Counted from the stretch's first letter, positions 29,825 to 40,394 are shown. The stretch is DNA of 64,000 bases from Kribbella voronezhensis (GCF_004365175.1 NZ_SOCE01000001.1:1165154-1229153); one strand, 5' to 3'. Notes: generated by a model not told the origin, from the sequence alone. Numbers and translations are program-made.

Positions 29825-30814
29825 TCAGTCGGCTTCGACCTCGACGCGGCGGCGGTCGCGGCCGGACTTGATCAGGCTGGCGACCGTGGTGACGATCAGG
29901 GTGGCGGCGATGAACCCGAGCGAGGTCGCGATGCCGATGTGCGGCAGGTGGATCGCGCCGATGTCGTCGATGTGCGAACCGTGCAGGGCCTCGATGATCA
30001 GCTTGACGCCGATGAAGGCGAGGATCACCGACAGGCCGACGTTGAGGTAGATGACCCGCTCCAGCAGGCCGCCGATCAGGAAGTACAGCTGACGCAGGCC
30101 CATCAGGGCGAAGGCGTTCGCGGTCAGCACGATGTACGCGTCCTGGGTGAGGCCGAAGATGGCCGGGATCGAGTCGAGCGCGAAGATCACGTTCGCCATC
30201 CCGATCGCGGCGATCACGATCACCAGCGGGGTGAGCATCCGCCGGCCGCTGGTCCTGGTGACCAGATTCGCGCCGTCGTAGTCGTGCTGCAACGGCAGCA
30301 CTCGGCGCATGCCGCGGATGACGACGTTCTCCTGGAAGTCGGTGTCGTCGTTCTCGCCCTCGAGCGCCAGCCGGACAGCGGTGTACACCAGGAACGCGCC
30401 GAAGATGTAGAACACCCAACTGGCCGCCGAGATGGCCGCGGCGCCGGCCAGGATGAACACCGCGCGGAGCAGCATCGAGACCACGATGCCGATGTAGAGC
30501 ACCTTGTCCTGCGCCAGCGACGGCACCGCGAACCTCGCCATGATGATGACGAAGACGAACAGGTTGTCGACGCTGAGGCTGTACTCCGTGATGTACCCGG
30601 CGACGAACTCGCCACCCGACGCGCCCGGGCTGAAGACGAACAGGCCGACCGCGAACAGTCCCGCCAGACCGACGTAGAACAGCACCCAGCGGGTGGCGTC
30701 CTTGATCGTGACGCTGCGCTTCCGCCGGGCGATCACGACCAGGTCGAAGGCGACGATCGCCAGCAGACCGGCGATGGTCAGAATCCACACGGTCGGGGAC
30801 ATATCGGACACCAC
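29825..30814 (-). CDS. TerC family integral membrane protein (likely Mn2+ exporter)
   Basis: A roughly 329-residue membrane protein with nine or so helices. TerC hallmarks are TEYSLSVDNLFVFVII and ANVIFALDSIPAIFGLTQDAYIV, with acidic residues inside helices that probably bind metal. In other bacteria TerC/Alx proteins export manganese. I place the start at the GTG at 30814, 7 nt after the GGAGG that is sequestered by a riboswitch stem; an ATG at 30820 is too close to that GGAGG, and an ATG at 30802 is the other option. Longer frames read through the riboswitch. Confidence 0.92.
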   Translation of the reverse strand: MVSDMSPTVWILTIAGLLAIVAFDLVVIARRKRSVTIKDATRWVLFYVGLAGLFAVGLFVFSPGASGGEFVAGYITEYSLSVDNLFVFVIIMARFAVPSLAQDKVLYIGIVVSMLLRAVFILAGAAAISAASWVFYIFGAFLVYTAVRLALEGENDDTDFQENVVIRGMRRVLPLQHDYDGANLVTRTSGRRMLTPLVIVIAAIGMANVIFALDSIPAIFGLTQDAYIVLTANAFALMGLRQLYFLIGGLLERVIYLNVGLSVILAFIGVKLIIEALHGSHIDDIGAIHLPHIGIATSLGFIAATLIVTTVASLIKSGRDRRRVEVEAD

Positions 30815-30949
30815 AGGCATACCTCCGGACGGGCTCACTCGGCTGGTCCGGAGGTCTCTTCCGCCCGACAAGCTCGGACCGACAGCACCGGGTCGGCCTG
30901 GGGCCTTCCGTGATGACGACGCTGCCGCGAAGGAATACTCCCCTCCACA
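30815..30949 (-). promoter_or_regulatory. yybP-ykoY family manganese riboswitch upstream of terC
   Basis: On the minus strand the leader begins with GGGGAGTA (30943-30936), continues with CGTCATCACGG and a CCGACC-containing stem, and ends with GAGACCTCC, all signature elements of the yybP-ykoY (Mn2+) class. A perfect 9-bp inverted repeat CCTCCGGAC / GTCCGGAGG (30854-30846 and 30830-30822) hides the ribosome-binding GGAGG. The 5' arm overlaps the GAGACC aptamer element, so Mn2+ binding would free the SD and turn on translation. TerC-family genes are a known target of this class. Confidence 0.85.
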
Positions 30950-31148
30950 AACGTACCTACCCTACCCGCGCACGGACGGCGACCGCCGTGCCCGGGGTCA
31001 CAGTAGACCGCCCTGCTTGCATCGTAGGCGCCCTACGGATTCCCGGGGCCACTCGACCGGACCAGTTTGTGAACGTGTGCGGTCGGGTACCCGCAGCAAG
31101 TGTCGCCGGACGGCTGTCCCGCGGCGCACCAACCTGTGGAGGTCTGTG

Positions 31149-31373
31149 ATGGGAATCGGTGCGGGAATCTTTCTGCTCGCGGTCGGCGGCATCCTCGCGT
31201 TCGGCGTATCGGACCGGATCAGCGGCGTCGACCTGACCGTGGTCGGTTACATCTTGATGGGCGCCGGCGCGCTCGGCCTGATCCTGGTCGTCCTGCTCAA
31301 CAGCCAGCGCACGCGCAGTTCGCACACCACCGTCGTCGAGGAGCGCCGCGACCCCCGCGACCCGCGGTACTGA
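31149..31373 (+). CDS. Small membrane protein, DUF6458-like
   Basis: A 74-residue protein with two transmembrane helices (about 4-22 and 28-50) and a charged tail (TVVEERRDPRDPRY). It matches the short actinobacterial DUF6458 pattern MGIGxGIFLLAVGAIL. The ATG at 31149 is preceded by GGAGG at good spacing. Function unknown. Between the riboswitch and this gene (30950-31148) I see only promoter-type sequence. Confidence 0.85.
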   Translation: MGIGAGIFLLAVGGILAFGVSDRISGVDLTVVGYILMGAGALGLILVVLLNSQRTRSSHTTVVEERRDPRDPRY

Positions 31374-31448
31374 GAACCCTCCCGGAATAACAGCGGCGCG
31401 ACGACGGCTGTAGCCCCAGTACGCGATCGCTGATCCCTGGGAGTTCTG

Positions 31449-32477
31449 ATGAAGGCAGTCGTTCATGACCAGCACGGCCCGGCCGAGTCCGTACTGCGGC
31501 TGGTGGACCGAGAGATCTCCGAGCCGGCCGCGGGCGAGGTCCGGGTCCGCGTGGTGGTCTCGGGCGTGAACCCGACCGACTGGAAGGCTCGTACCGGCAT
31601 GTACGGCGGCGAGCCCGCGGCCGAATCGGTGCCGAACCAGGACGGCGCCGGTGTCGTGGACGCGGTCGGCCCGGAGGTCGAAGGCCTTGCGGTCGGGGAC
31701 CGGGTCTGGCTCTCGCTGGCGGCGTACGAACGGCCTGGCAGCGGTACGGCGCAGGAGTACACCGTCGTACCGGTCAATCGTGTCTTTCCGCTGCCCGAGG
31801 GTGCCGATTTCGATCTCGGTGCGAGCATCGGAATCCCTGCGATCACGGCGTACCGAGCATTGACGGTTGCCGAAGACGGTCCTGACCGGCTGGCTCCTGG
31901 AGCCCTCGAGGGCAAGGTCGTTCTGGTCGCGGGCGGAGCCGGAGCGGTCGGCCATGCGGCGATCCAGCTCGCGCGCTGGGCCGGTGCCACCGTCATCGCG
32001 ACAGTGAGTAGCGAGGCGAAGGCGGCGTATCCAACCGCCGCGGGCGCGCAGTACGTCGTCAACTACCGGGACGCCGATGCCGCCGAGCAGATCCGCTCGC
32101 ACGCGCCTGACGGCGTCGACATCGTGGTGGAGGTCGCGGCAGGGGCCAACAACGCGCTCGATCTGGCCGTACTGCGAACGCGCGGCACCATCGCAATCTA
32201 CGCGAACAACGGTGACCAGCCGTTCGAGGTGGACGTCCGCGCCAACATGGGCCTGAACTCGCGCTACCAGTTCGTGCTGCTCTACTCGATGGGCTGGCCC
32301 CTGATCACGGCCGCCGCCGAGGACATCAACGCCGCCATCGCGGCCGGCGCTCTCCCGGTCGGCGAGGCCGCCGGCCTGCCGCTGCATCACTTCTCCCTCG
32401 ACCAGACGGCCGACGCCCACCAGGCGGTCGAATCCGGCACCACCGGCAAGGTGCTCATCACCATCAGCGAGGCGTGA
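31449..32477 (+). CDS. NADPH:quinone reductase-like zinc-independent MDR oxidoreductase
   Basis: A 342-residue medium-chain dehydrogenase/reductase of the quinone-oxidoreductase branch. The GroES-like domain (about 1-130) contains SGVNPTDWKARTG; the Rossmann domain has VVLVAGGAGAVGHAAIQLARWAGATVI (about 156-184). The cysteine/histidine zinc ligands of alcohol dehydrogenases are missing, consistent with quinone or enone reduction with NADPH. SD GGGAG precedes the ATG. Confidence 0.9.
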   Translation: MKAVVHDQHGPAESVLRLVDREISEPAAGEVRVRVVVSGVNPTDWKARTGMYGGEPAAESVPNQDGAGVVDAVGPEVEGLAVGDRVWLSLAAYERPGSGTAQEYTVVPVNRVFPLPEGADFDLGASIGIPAITAYRALTVAEDGPDRLAPGALEGKVVLVAGGAGAVGHAAIQLARWAGATVIATVSSEAKAAYPTAAGAQYVVNYRDADAAEQIRSHAPDGVDIVVEVAAGANNALDLAVLRTRGTIAIYANNGDQPFEVDVRANMGLNSRYQFVLLYSMGWPLITAAAEDINAAIAAGALPVGEAAGLPLHHFSLDQTADAHQAVESGTTGKVLITISEA

Positions 32478-32517
32478 GCTGCCGGCGGCTCGCCTGTGGG
32501 CGGGCCGCCGCAGCGGG

Positions 32518-32546
32518 TTGACAGCGGAATTGCCGGGTGGTGTGAT
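32518..32546 (+). promoter_or_regulatory. Candidate promoter of the CBM/dehydrogenase gene
   Basis: TTGACA at 32518-32523 and TGTGAT at 32541-32546 are spaced by 17 bp, a good match to a housekeeping promoter. The predicted start site near 32553 lies just before a 19-bp palindrome. Confidence 0.5.
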
Positions 32547-32559
32547 GCAGAGCACGGTA

Positions 32560-32578
32560 GTTAGGAAACTTTCCTAAC
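32560..32578. promoter_or_regulatory. 19-bp perfect palindrome, candidate operator
   Basis: GTTAGGAAACTTTCCTAAC is a perfect inverted repeat with a single central base, AT-rich in a GC-rich context, placed between the predicted promoter and the GTG start of the secreted sugar-dehydrogenase-like gene. This symmetry suits a dimeric repressor (LacI or ROK type) acting as a roadblock. The regulator is not encoded nearby. Confidence 0.75.
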
Positions 32579-32613
32579 GAACTTTGCTCCTCCGTCCGCC
32601 CCAGGAGGCTCCT

Positions 32614-34713
32614 GTGACACCTCGTTCCCTTTGGCGCGCCGTCGTCTCCGGCTCAGCCACTCTCGCCGTCGTCCTGGCGCTCGCACCGTCGGCGCTGCCA
32701 TCAGCAACCGCTGCATCGACCACTCCACAGGCACAAGCGGCCTCGACGGATTATCAGGCAGAGGACGCCACGATCTCGCAAGGCGTCGTCGAGTCGAACC
32801 ACGCCGGGTACACCGGCAGCGGGTTCGTCAACTACGACAACCTCGTCGGCGGCTATGTCGAGTGGACGATCACGGCACCCGCCGGCCCGGCCGACGTGAC
32901 GCTTCGCTACGCCAACGGGACGACCGCGGCCCGGCCCCTCGACTTCACCGTCAACGGAGTGGCCGGGGCCGTCGGCATCACCTTCCCCGGCACCGGCGAC
33001 TGGACCACCTGGCAGACCAAGACGGTCCGGCTGACGCTTGCCGCCGGCACCAACAAGATCCGGGCCCGCGCGACCACCGCCGACGGCGGGCCGAACGCGG
33101 ACAAGCTGACCGTCACCCCGACCAGCGACGACACCCAGCCGCCGTCCGCACCCGGGAACCTTGCCGTCAGCAACATCAAGTCGAACGCGGCCACCTTCAC
33201 CTGGACCGCGGCGACCGACAACGTCGGCGTCGTCCGGTACGAGATCAACCGCGGCGGCAACGTGCTCAAGGTCGTCGACGCCAACACCTTGACCGCCACC
33301 GTCGACACGCTCACCTCGAACACCTCCTACGACGTGTCGGTCGGCGCCTTCGATGCCGCAGGCAACGCTTCGCAGCAGAGCAACGTGGTCACCTTCACCA
33401 CCCCGACCAGCGGCGACACCCAACCGCCGACGGCACCCGGCAGCTTCCGCAGTACGAGTGTCAGTTCGAACAGCGTTTCCCTTGCCTGGAACGCTTCCAC
33501 GGACAACAGCGGCAGCATCGCCGGGTACGACGTGTACCAGGGATCGGCCAAGGTCTCGACCACGAACTCCCTGACGGCGACGATCACCAACTTGTCGCCG
33601 AACACCGCCTACACGTTCATGGTCAAGGCTCGCGACCCCGACGGCAACGCGTCGAGTCCGAGCAATGCACTGACGGTGCGGACTGCGAGCGCGGGGACCG
33701 GCGGCATTCCGCAGTACGAGAAGGACATCGCGCGGGTCGACCTCGGCTGGAGCATCGCGTTCCTGCCGGACAACTCGGGGTCGGCACTCGTCACCGAGCG
33801 GGACCGGTTCGAGGTACTGCTGGTGACGGCGGCCGGGCAGAAAACCACGCTGGGCAAGGTTCCTGGGGTGGTCACGACCACCGGTGAAGGCGGTCTGCTC
33901 GGGATCGCGCTGTCGCCGAACTTCTCGACCGACCACTGGGTGTACCTCTATCACACGGCCGCGAACGACAACCGGATCGTGCGGATGAAGTACGAGAACG
34001 GCGTGCTGGCGTCGACCTCGGAGCCGATCCTGACCGGACTGGCGAAGAACCGCTACCACAACGGCGGCCGGCTGCGGTTCGGTCCGGACGGCAAGCTCTA
34101 CGCGACCGTCGGCGACGCCAAGAACAGCGCCAACGCGCAGAACAAGGGCTCGCTGAACGGCAAGATCCTGCGGATCAACCCGGACGGTACGCCGCCGAGC
34201 GACAACCCGTTCTTCAGCACCGGCGGCAACGCGCGCTACGTCTACAGCTACGGCCATCGCAATCCGCAGGGCCTGGCCTGGGACTCCCGGGGCCAACTGT
34301 GGGCGGCGGAGTTCGGCGAGAACAGCCAGGACGAGCTCAACCTGATCCAGAAGGGCGGCAACTACGGCTGGCCCGCGTGCGAAGGCACGATCGGCGACTG
34401 CGGCGGCTACATCGCCCCGAAGCGCACCTGGTCGACCTCCCAGGCGGGACCGAGTGGTGTCGAGATCGTCAACGACTGGATCTACATCGCCGGTGTCACC
34501 GGACAGCAACTGTGGGTCACCCAGATCAACTCCACCGGCACCGGTGTCGGTACGCCGCAGGCCGTCTTCTCCGGTCGCTGGGGCCGCCTGCGCAGTGTCA
34601 CCAAGACGCCCGACGGCGCGCTGTGGCTCACCTCCACCAACAACGACATGAACGGTGGCTCTCCGGGCACGATCGACAACTACATCGTCCGCCTCAAGTT
34701 CCCGGCCCCGTGA
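32614..34713 (+). CDS. Secreted PQQ-dependent sugar dehydrogenase-like protein with CBM and two FnIII domains
   Basis: A 699-residue exported protein. Signal peptide (about 1-40), a CBM6/35-like carbohydrate-binding module (about 43-165, YQAEDATISQG... GYTGSGFVNYD), two fibronectin type III domains (about 175-265 and 272-360) and a C-terminal beta-propeller of the glucose/sorbosone dehydrogenase family (about 370-695: GEGGLLGIALSPNF, NRYHNGGRLRFGPDGKLYATVGD, YGHRNPQGLAWD, GENSQDELNLIQKGGNYGWP). The start is the GTG at 32614, 6 nt after AGGAGG. It probably binds a polysaccharide and oxidises sugars outside the cell; PQQ biosynthesis genes are not in this window. Confidence 0.92.
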   Translation: MTPRSLWRAVVSGSATLAVVLALAPSALPSATAASTTPQAQAASTDYQAEDATISQGVVESNHAGYTGSGFVNYDNLVGGYVEWTITAPAGPADVTLRYANGTTAARPLDFTVNGVAGAVGITFPGTGDWTTWQTKTVRLTLAAGTNKIRARATTADGGPNADKLTVTPTSDDTQPPSAPGNLAVSNIKSNAATFTWTAATDNVGVVRYEINRGGNVLKVVDANTLTATVDTLTSNTSYDVSVGAFDAAGNASQQSNVVTFTTPTSGDTQPPTAPGSFRSTSVSSNSVSLAWNASTDNSGSIAGYDVYQGSAKVSTTNSLTATITNLSPNTAYTFMVKARDPDGNASSPSNALTVRTASAGTGGIPQYEKDIARVDLGWSIAFLPDNSGSALVTERDRFEVLLVTAAGQKTTLGKVPGVVTTTGEGGLLGIALSPNFSTDHWVYLYHTAANDNRIVRMKYENGVLASTSEPILTGLAKNRYHNGGRLRFGPDGKLYATVGDAKNSANAQNKGSLNGKILRINPDGTPPSDNPFFSTGGNARYVYSYGHRNPQGLAWDSRGQLWAAEFGENSQDELNLIQKGGNYGWPACEGTIGDCGGYIAPKRTWSTSQAGPSGVEIVNDWIYIAGVTGQQLWVTQINSTGTGVGTPQAVFSGRWGRLRSVTKTPDGALWLTSTNNDMNGGSPGTIDNYIVRLKFPAP

Positions 34714-34763
34714 CGGCCTGATCCGCAGTACCGGCGGCGGCGTGCGCTGGATAGGGTTGCTGG

Positions 34764-35525
34764 ATGAAGCCCTCGGCGCACGCTGCCAGCCAATATGCGG
34801 AGACCACGGAGAATCTCGCCGCGCGGATCGCGCTGCACGCCTACAGCACCAATCCGCAGGACTGGTTCGCGTGGCTCGAGGAGCGGCTGCCGCTGGAAGG
34901 CGACGTGCTGGAGGTCGGCGCCGGTACGGGCAAGCTGTGGTCGCAGATCGACCACGTCGCTCGCGGTGTGCGACTCACGCTGGTCGACTTCTCCCCCGCG
35001 ATGTGCGCCGAACTGCGCAAGATCCCGAGCGCCCAGGTGCACGAGGCGAACGCACTCGACCTGCCGTTCGACGACGCGAGTTTCGACACCCTGATCGCGA
35101 ACCACATGCTGTACCACGTGGACGATCCCGCCCTCGCTCTGCGCGAGTTCGCCCGCGTACTACGCCCTGGCGGCAGGCTGGCCGTCGCGGTCAACGGCGG
35201 CGCCCATCTGGCCGAGCTCTTCGCGCTCACCCCGGTCATCGGCCACCCCGAACTGGCTCGTGGCCTGATCATGAACGACTTCACCGCCGAGGCCGGCCCC
35301 GGCTACATCGCCCGCTACTTCTCCGACGTCGAGGTCGAGCGCTACCCCTGCGACCTCGCCGTTCCCAGCGCGGACCCGATCATCGCCTACCTGGCCAGCC
35401 TGGTCGGCGGCCCGCTCACCCCGGCCCAGGAAGCCGCCGCCCGCGCCGCCGTCCAGCCCATCATCGATGCGCAAGGCAACTTCCCCATCCGCAAACACAC
35501 CGTCCTGATCACCGCCACCCGCTAG
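34764..35525 (+). CDS. SAM-dependent methyltransferase (class I)
   Basis: A 253-residue Methyltransf_11-type enzyme. Motif I is VLEVGAGTGKLWSQ (about 50-63), motif II region LTLVDFSPAMCAELRK, and motif III/IV FDDASFDTLIANHMLYHVDDPALALREFARVLRPGG. The methyl acceptor is unknown. It is followed 96 bp later by the SUMF1-fold gene on the same strand, with no sign that they work together. Confidence 0.9.
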   Translation: MKPSAHAASQYAETTENLAARIALHAYSTNPQDWFAWLEERLPLEGDVLEVGAGTGKLWSQIDHVARGVRLTLVDFSPAMCAELRKIPSAQVHEANALDLPFDDASFDTLIANHMLYHVDDPALALREFARVLRPGGRLAVAVNGGAHLAELFALTPVIGHPELARGLIMNDFTAEAGPGYIARYFSDVEVERYPCDLAVPSADPIIAYLASLVGGPLTPAQEAAARAAVQPIIDAQGNFPIRKHTVLITATR

Positions 35526-35621
35526 GACTGCCCCGGCGGTCATCGAGTGATCGCCCGCTGCCGGACCGGCCGTTCCGTGGTACGTTCCGCCGGACTCGTG
35601 CGTGCTGGGGAAGGCGGTGCC

Positions 35622-36302
35622 GTGAAGCTGGATTCGGCTTCGGTCGGGGCCGTCGGGCTGGTCGGCATCGCGGCCGGCGCGATCGAGCTGCGCGACGAGG
35701 GCAGCCGGACGAGCTGGCGGGTCGACGTACCGGCGTACCGGATCGGCACGCGGGCGGTCACACCGGAGCTGTACTGCGCCGTAACCGGCGAACCGGAGCC
35801 GGCGGATCCGCGGCTGCCGGTGACAGATGTGTCCTGGCTGGATGCGATCCGGTTCTGCAATCTGCTCTCGGCCGCGCAGGGACTGCGGCCTGCCTATTCG
35901 TCGGGCGCCGATCGCGACGGGCTCGACGTGGTCTGGGACCGGGCGGCCAACGGGTATCGGTTGCCGTCCGAGGCGGAGTGGGAGTACGCCTGCCGGGCGG
36001 GCAGCTCCGGCGTACGGTACGGCGAGTTGGACAAGATCGGCTGGTACCGGGAGAACTCCGGCACGCATCTGCACAAGGTCGGTGGCAAGCTCCCGAACGC
36101 GTGGGGGTTGTACGACACCATCGGCAACGTCTGGGAGTGGTGCTGGGATCGCTACGACCCGGTGGTCTACGGCCCCTACCGCGTGTTCCGTGGCGGCGGG
36201 GCCTTCGACCACTCGCGATCCTGCCGGGCATCCTGCCGTCGCAAGAGCCATCCCACCTTCCGGATCGACGACCTCGGATTCCGCATCGCGCGCAATCCCT
36301 AG
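35622..36302 (+). CDS. SUMF1/EgtB/FGE-fold protein
   Basis: A 226-residue protein of the formylglycine-generating-enzyme fold. Signatures are GYRLPSEAEWEYACRAG, WGLYDTIGNVWEWCWDRYD and a C-terminal YRVFRGGGAFDHSRSC...LGFRIARNP. In true FGEs two catalytic cysteines sit four residues apart near the C-terminus; here the pair is C-x3-C (CRASC), so sulfatase activation is doubtful. No sulfatase gene is nearby. The GTG start at 35622 is the best of several. It overlaps the convergent NmrA-like gene by 4 bp. Confidence 0.82.
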   Translation: MKLDSASVGAVGLVGIAAGAIELRDEGSRTSWRVDVPAYRIGTRAVTPELYCAVTGEPEPADPRLPVTDVSWLDAIRFCNLLSAAQGLRPAYSSGADRDGLDVVWDRAANGYRLPSEAEWEYACRAGSSGVRYGELDKIGWYRENSGTHLHKVGGKLPNAWGLYDTIGNVWEWCWDRYDPVVYGPYRVFRGGGAFDHSRSCRASCRRKSHPTFRIDDLGFRIARNP

Positions 36303-37051
36303 GACTGCTCGGTGACGTACTGGTCCCAGGTGCGCTTGCCGGTGGTGGCGCCGGTGAGGGTGAGGTTGTCGGCGTTGCGGTAGGCGCGGCCGACCTTGCC
36401 CGGCATCCGGATCGGCAGCTTCGGGCGCCGCTTTCCCTGGGCGTGCAGGTAGCTGTCGACCAGCTCGCGCAATCCGTAGACGGCCGGCCCGGCGAGATCC
36501 GGTACGGCGCCGGCCGGCTCGCCCAGTGCCAGTTCGACCATGCGGTCCGCCACGTCCCGCTCGTCGACCGGCTGGAACCGCAACCCGCCCGGCACCGGGA
36601 CGATCGGCATCCCGGCCATCTTCTTCACGATCGTGTAGGTCAGGCTGTTGAACTGGGCCGCGCGCAGGATCGTCCACGGCACCCCGGACTCCCGGACGGC
36701 CTGCTCGGCGCCGAGCTTCTCCCGGAAGTAGCCGATCGGCATCTTGTCGGCGCCGATCACGGAGATGTGCACGAGGTGCCGTACGCCGGCTGCCGCGGCG
36801 GCACGGGTCAGGTTCGCCGCAGCGACCGCGTCGCCCTTCGCGCCACCCGCCAGGTGCACCACGATGTCGATGCCGTCGAGCTTGAGACCCTCACCCTTCA
36901 CCAGGTCGCCCTGGACGTGCTCGATCCCGTCGCTGTTCACCCCGCCGCGGCGGCTCAGCACGCGGACCTCGTACCCGGCAGCCTTCAACTGCGGCAGCAC
37001 CAGCTTGCCCAGCGTGCCGGTCCCGCCGGTCACCAGAATCGTCTCGGTCAT
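36299..37051 (-). CDS. NAD(P)-binding NmrA/SDR-like protein
   Basis: A 250-residue atypical short-chain dehydrogenase. The dinucleotide-binding motif is TGGTGTLGKLVLPQL (about 8-22), followed by GDLVKGEGLKLDGIDIVVHLAGG. The catalytic YxxxK of classical SDRs is not evident, but GYFREKLGAEQAVRESGVPWTILRAAQF is typical of NmrA-like or complex-I-NDUFA9-like sensors and reductases. It lies downstream of guaB1 on the same strand with 87 bp between. Confidence 0.87.
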   Translation of the reverse strand: MTETILVTGGTGTLGKLVLPQLKAAGYEVRVLSRRGGVNSDGIEHVQGDLVKGEGLKLDGIDIVVHLAGGAKGDAVAAANLTRAAAAAGVRHLVHISVIGADKMPIGYFREKLGAEQAVRESGVPWTILRAAQFNSLTYTIVKKMAGMPIVPVPGGLRFQPVDERDVADRMVELALGEPAGAVPDLAGPAVYGLRELVDSYLHAQGKRRPKLPIRMPGKVGRAYRNADNLTLTGATTGKRTWDQYVTEQS

Positions 37052-37138
37052 GTCAGCTCCCAGTTCTCAGTGTTTCCGTCTTCTGCTCCTTCGACGGATC
37101 GACTTCGGGGACTGTGACCGGGTGCTTTGTGAGCTGGC

Positions 37139-38602
<1,464 letters not shown>

Positions 38603-38666
38603 TCACGGTACCCAGTTCGGTGATGCGGGAGCAGCGATTGCACCTTTCTGCACGCCGTGGTGACGA

Positions 38667-40394
38667 TCAGTGGAACAAGAGTCGCTGGCGGTAGCTGGGC
38701 GTCGTCTTGTCGTAGTACCGGCCGACCCAGCTGTCGTCGGGGCTCAGGTACGCCGTGGCGTCGGCGGCGTGGAACTTCTGCACGAGATAACGGAAGTAGA
38801 AGTGGTTGAAGACCCGCATGAACTCGCCGAGATAGATGTCGGCCACCCGGCTGTCGCCCTGGATGATCAGCATGTTCTCGTCGTTCTCGTGCACCGACGG
38901 GTCGCTGAAGTTCCCCGACCCCGAGATCACCAGCGGCTTGTCGCCGAGCGGATCGATCAGCATGAACTTGGTGTGGGTGTACTGCACCATCGGGTTGAGA
39001 CCGGTGAGCTGTTCCTTGGTCCAGCGGTCCAGGATCGCCGTGTGCAGGAACGAGCCGACTGCGACCTTGACGTCGTGGTCGGTCTCGAAGCGCACGCCAC
39101 CAGGGCCCTGCTCCTTCTCCAGCACGAGGTAGCGCATCACGTCCGACTCGGGGGCGACCGCCGCGGCGATCTTGTCGTGCACCCCGAAGGCCGCCGTCAT
39201 GAAGAAGGACTTCTTCGCCTTGGCCGCCTCCCCGGCGTACCAGTCGATCATGTCCAGCGTCGTGCGCGGACTGAAGATCGGCGCGACTCCCGCCGGCGGC
39301 GGAATGCTCGGCGTCGGTGTGGCCTCCGTATCGGCCGGACGCAGGCGGTCGTACTGCGGATCGACCGCGATCCGTTGCCAGTAGTCGAAGTACTGGTTCG
39401 CGATCTGCGCGTCGCGGACCAGATGGCCGACGTTCGACTGGCCGAAGACGCCACCCCAGGTGATGTTGGTCGAGCCGGTCCAGACCTCCTGCGGAACGCC
39501 GTCCTGCAGCAGCACCAGGAACTTGTTGTGCGCGATCGCGCTGTTGGACTTGCGCGGAATCATCGCGTCTTCGAGCCCGGCCGCCTTGATCGCCGGCTCG
39601 CTCTGCTGCCAGACCTTCTTCCGCTTCGGATCGTCGCTCGGCTTGCCCCGCCGGTCGTAGACGATCTGTACGTCGACTCCGCGCGCGACGGCAGCCGCAA
39701 GCGCCTCCAGCACGGGCGGATAGGTGAACTCGTAAACCGCACCCCGCAACGCGAACCCGGGCCCGGTCGCCTTGTTGATGTACGCGAGCAGCGCCTCTTC
39801 CAGCCCCCTGGACAACCAGTCGTACGCCGGATCGCTGCGATCACCTTCTCGCGGCGGCCGGCCGAACTTCTGCGCATAGGCCTGGCTACCGGCCACTCCC
39901 CGGTTGAAGTGCACGGCGTGCCGACCGGTGTCGACGGACTCCGTCATCACCTTCACGGTCACGTCCTGGCGTACTTCGAGGTTCTTCGGCTTCCCATAGA
40001 GGGCCACCACGCGGTACTCGTAAGGGCGGCCCGGCTTGGCCGTGTAGTCGCCCCAGAGGAAGCTCTGCAGCGGATGTTCGCGCAGGCTCACCGAGGACCC
40101 CGGCGGAATCCCGGCCGACAACTCCTTGAACACCTTCATCCCGCGCAACCAGTACCGCTCGTTCTCGACCGGATCGAACCGCTCGATCGCGAACCCCAGC
40201 AGGCCTTTCGTCCGCGCCTTCGGCAGGTCCAGCCCGAGCAGCACCACATAGGTGCCCGCGATCGCGTGCACCTTCAACCCTCCCGCGACACCCGCGCGAC
40301 TACGCATGACTCCCCCAAAGCCGATTCCCCAAGGCAACTGGTCGTCACCGCCAGTCACCACCCTGTTCTGACGGTACTGCGCGGAGTCGGGCAT
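38667..40394 (-). CDS. Phospholipase D-like (PLDc_2) protein
   Basis: A 575-residue protein with two HKD-type motifs: HNKFLVLL...WTGSTNITWGG (about residues 295-320) and HTKFMLID...SGSGNFSDPS (about 485-510). Each supplies H, K and the downstream G-S-x-N that form the phosphodiesterase active site. The N-terminal 170 residues look like an FnIII-like beta domain (YEYRVVALYGKP). No signal peptide is visible. It could act on phospholipids or on nucleic acid. The start at 40394 has an SD-like GAGG; the ATG at 40307 is an alternative. Confidence 0.85.
   Translation of the reverse strand: MPDSAQYRQNRVVTGGDDQLPWGIGFGGVMRSRAGVAGGLKVHAIAGTYVVLLGLDLPKARTKGLLGFAIERFDPVENERYWLRGMKVFKELSAGIPPGSSVSLREHPLQSFLWGDYTAKPGRPYEYRVVALYGKPKNLEVRQDVTVKVMTESVDTGRHAVHFNRGVAGSQAYAQKFGRPPREGDRSDPAYDWLSRGLEEALLAYINKATGPGFALRGAVYEFTYPPVLEALAAAVARGVDVQIVYDRRGKPSDDPKRKKVWQQSEPAIKAAGLEDAMIPRKSNSAIAHNKFLVLLQDGVPQEVWTGSTNITWGGVFGQSNVGHLVRDAQIANQYFDYWQRIAVDPQYDRLRPADTEATPTPSIPPPAGVAPIFSPRTTLDMIDWYAGEAAKAKKSFFMTAAFGVHDKIAAAVAPESDVMRYLVLEKEQGPGGVRFETDHDVKVAVGSFLHTAILDRWTKEQLTGLNPMVQYTHTKFMLIDPLGDKPLVISGSGNFSDPSVHENDENMLIIQGDSRVADIYLGEFMRVFNHFYFRYLVQKFHAADATAYLSPDDSWVGRYYDKTTPSYRQRLLFH

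Noticed and set aside
30815-30871. TerC start at 30871
   Set aside because: This would translate the riboswitch; the GGAGG and its blocking stem lie downstream of it.
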